Shown piece after piece: positions 61,326 to 64,000 of a stretch of DNA of 64,000 bases (the stretch's first letter is position 1; the number at the start of each line of letters is the position of its first letter). The DNA comes from Mixophyes australis. Taxonomy: Eukaryota > Chordata > Amphibia > Anura > Limnodynastidae. The stretch spans positions 104,691,278 through 104,755,277 of the forward strand of contig JAVHZZ010000010.1 in assembly GCA_036250195.1 (NCBI GenBank), in the 5' to 3' direction. The position numbers were made by a program, and so were the translations under genes. Under the pieces are notes generated by a model. It was given only the letters and a program-made list of their open reading frames with translations, ran no database searches and was not told the origin of the DNA.

Positions 61326-61620
61326 GGCCTGAGTCATTAAGGTGCGCAAAGCAAAAAAAAAGGAGTAAGTTTGTTACTGGACAAACCATGTTACAATGCA
61401 AGGGGTGCAAATTAGTTTATTATTTTGCACATAAGTAAAATACTGGCTGATTTTCATGTAGCACACAAATACTTGATAGCTTTACTTTTACACAGAAATA
61501 TAAAGTTGAACTAGGACATGCCCTACCCCAACTATAAATCTGTTCCCTCATTTTAAATTTATCTCCCCCTCCAATGCAACATGGTTTTGCGCAGGTACTC
61601 TGCTTAATGACTCAGGCCCT
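61326..61620. mobile_element. Long-hairpin MITE, diverged
   Basis: Starts GGGCCTGAGTCATTAAGG and ends 'cttaatgactcaggccc', with interior motifs of the 54477 family. Confidence 0.75.
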
Positions 61621-61643
61621 CTGTGTTTGTAACAGAAAGAGAG

Positions 61644-61950
61644 CATTGTATATAAGTCCCTGGAATGCTTACTGTATTGTATATCGGTCACTAGGATGCT
61701 CTCTCTATTGTATATCGGTCACTAGGATGCTCTCTGTATTGTATATCGGTCACTAGGATGCTCTCTGTATTGTATATCGGTCACTAGGATGCTCTCTGTT
61801 TTGTATATCGGTCACTAGGATGCTCTCTGTATTGTATATTGGTCACTAGGATGCTCTCTGTATTGTATATCGGTCACTAGGATGCTCTCTGTATTGTATA
61901 TCGGTCACTAGGATGCTCTCTGTATTGTATATCGGTCACTAGGATGCACC
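61644..61950. repeat. 31-bp minisatellite, about 10 copies
   Basis: Unit 'tattgtatatcggtcactag' + 'gatgctctctg', nearly invariant; the first unit (61644) is the most diverged. Confidence 0.97.
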
Positions 61951-63046
61951 ATTAGTGGGATAGCATACTAAGCTAAAGTGATTTACATTTGTTTTCGAGT
62001 CCTATAACTATTGTATTAAACTAAAAAGAGTAGGTGTAAATGACGACTGATAGTGATGACTGACACGGCATAGTCTTTTAATTAAAAATTACACCTATAT
62101 GTGTCACTAGCTCTAACAGAACAACTCTGTGCAACTACGATATACCATGAAATGCATTGTATTTACAGTATACTTCAATTATGCAAATATTGTTAAAAAA
62201 TGATTTAACCTTTATTTTTATGAATATTTTTTTTAAATTATGATACTGTTAACAGTTATTTTAATTTATAATCAAATAAAAGTTTATTCTGCTGTGACCT
62301 GTTATTGTACATACGTATGTGTGTATACTGCAGTCTGTTCTGTGCGTACGTACGAAAAGTACTGGTTAGTCTGAGCGTACTTCCACCTGGGCTCAAACAG
62401 AGACATATCTTGGGATTCTCTTGCATTTGAATATGGCCGGACCTTTGCTCAAGTTGCGCTGTGCTTTTGGAGCAAGCAATATACTTGCCAGTTTGTGTTC
62501 AGGCGTGAATCGGGCCCATAGATGTACCAATTCTAAACCAATATGGTTCGAGAGAAGCATCATCAGTGAAGTCCAGTGTTTGTTCCCTAGTGTTATCCAC
62601 CGCACTCACAGCAGGGGGCACTGTTGGAAAGGAAATACTCAATAAATGAAATTTTTGGACTACAAAACAGCCGTTATAATGCACAAATGCAGCACATATC
62701 AAATGTTAGTTGGTGACAAACAAGTGTGTTTTGAAACGCTTGTTTATAAACTTGTCATGATCCTAAGTGGCTCTACGAAAAGCAAATGTTTACTGGTGTA
62801 ATTTAATTCCTTTTTTTTTTTTAGAGAAACTCTTGGAACAAACACACGTCTAATTCTTATTGTACTAGACAGCTGAGTTGTACAAAATGGTTATTGTATG
62901 TATTTCATTTATATTTATATAATTACATTTTGTGAAAAGTCACAAAAATGTCATCATTGTGTCATATTAACTTTATAGATTAAGAATGCACTATTGTGTG
63001 TTAGAATTATGAGGGTAATGCTGTTAACTCTCAGTGATCTGTAGAC

Positions 63047-63047
<1 letters not shown>

Positions 63048-63094
<47 letters not shown>

Positions 63095-63102
63095 TATATA
63101 GT
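63048..63102. repeat. (TA)n(CA)n microsatellite
   Basis: TA run followed by ACACACACACATATATA. Confidence 0.95.
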
Positions 63103-63708
63103 TTAAATGATTGTTTACATGTATCATAATTCTACATGGTATTGCGTTATTATCATTTTATGCAATGTGAGCATTAAGATGTTATTTGCAGCAAAGCACT
63201 TTCTTTTGGCTTTAATCTATATTTTGGAACGGCTGAAATTGATAAAATTTTGCCCTCTGAGGCACTTTATGATTCTGGAGATTTTTCATCAGGTCTATAT
63301 ATTAAACAGGACATCCTGCGACTTGAATAGAGGACAGTGGACTATGACCTACAGATTATTATAAGATTAAATGGTGTCCGCGAGGGTTCCGTATCTACAA
63401 CCGGTTGTTTGAGCCCAGAGTTTTGCAGAAAGTGGATTGTAATGCGTAAATGTTCATTTGATTTACTGTTCATAGTCCTTGAAGAATCTACTTGGGCACT
63501 CGACAACAATTTTGGAAGCAGTTAGTACTACTGTAGACCACACTTGTCCTGAAGTTGGTTATCTAAAATTGATAGGTAATGAAACATCATGAGGAATTAT
63601 TGAAATAGAAAAGGGATACAATGGCTAATTTCAATCCAGACTACACAGAGTTTAGAGCAGTTACTGGGGATTTAGAACCTCACAATTTATATTCCTGGGG
63701 CACTAGAC

Positions 63709-63834
63709 CAGAACTGGCCAATTAGTGCTCACCAGGTGGTATGAAACTACAAGTTCCAGCATACCCTGCTTGCGGTTGACTGATAAAGCATGCTGGGGCT
63801 TGTAGTTTCACTTGGAGAGTCAAGCCTGCAATAG
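63709..63834. mobile_element. hAT-type MITE, older copy
   Basis: Core 'tatgaaactacaagttcca' and 'gcatgctggggcttgtagtt' of the 48422 family. Flanks CACTAGAC / ACCTAGAC are an imperfect 8-bp duplication. Confidence 0.65.
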
Positions 63835-64000
63835 ACCTAGACATTATAAACAACAATCTTAACCCCTTGTTGAACAGACCCAGAGTGATACAGATTTTAG
63901 TAACTCTACGTCTTTTTCAGTAACGTCTGAGATCTTTTTATGGGTCTGCACCAGGTCCAAAAATCCACTAGTAATTTTAAGAATAAGAGCACTTTTGGTC

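Larger units (their letters stand above)
49245..64000. other. Intergenic region upstream of ano5: remaining sequence
   Basis: Outside the repeats listed separately, I see no supported gene in 49245-50010, 50180-50550, 50820-51600, 51860-52300, 52450-53590, 53770-54470, 55380-57050, 58100-58570, 58670-60020, 60245-60765, 61955-63040 or 63105-63700. In mammals NELL1 lies upstream of ANO5 at a large distance; no NELL1-like exon was recognised. Confidence 0.55.

Overview
This window looks like nuclear DNA from a vertebrate, most likely an anuran amphibian. The grounds are small exons with GT-AG introns, a CpG-rich 5' exon, and a dense load of repeats: a tRNA-derived SINE with a (GAT)n tail, hairpin MITEs with TTA or 8-bp target duplications, L2-like LINE tails, a Tc1/mariner relic and a Ty3/gypsy relic. 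The frog assignment is inferred from the repeat style. It is not proven.

One protein-coding gene is recognisable: the 5' half of an anoctamin gene on the minus strand, best matched to ANO5 (TMEM16E). Twelve exons run from an ATG at 43914 down to a splice donor just below 2811. Their phases agree throughout and they encode about 443 residues: a variable N terminus, the cytosolic anoctamin dimerisation domain, TM1, the cysteine-rich first extracellular loop, TM2 and the start of the following cytosolic loop. The rest of the gene (roughly the second half of a family protein of about 910 residues) lies beyond position 1.

Layout: 1-2810 is intron 12 (partial), with MITEs and a minisatellite. 2811-12760 holds exons 12 to 4. 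12761-43856 holds three large introns with two small exons (25.4 and 29.4 kb), SINEs, hairpin MITEs, a 145-bp tandem repeat, a gypsy fragment and a Tc1 relic. 43700-44040 is exon 1 in a CpG-rich block, abutted upstream by a minisatellite of about 52-62 bp per unit (44041-45480). 45.5-64 kb appears intergenic: an L2-like LINE remnant, three hAT-type MITEs with intact 8-bp duplications, long-hairpin MITEs, a probable solo LTR, and minisatellites.

I found no undescribed multi-gene system. The most notable observations are structural: a MITE with an amplified interior next to a splice donor, a SINE nested in a Harbinger-like MITE with an uninterrupted copy nearby, a locally duplicated segment with an exact 33-bp inversion at its edge, and a minisatellite pressed against the gene's promoter.
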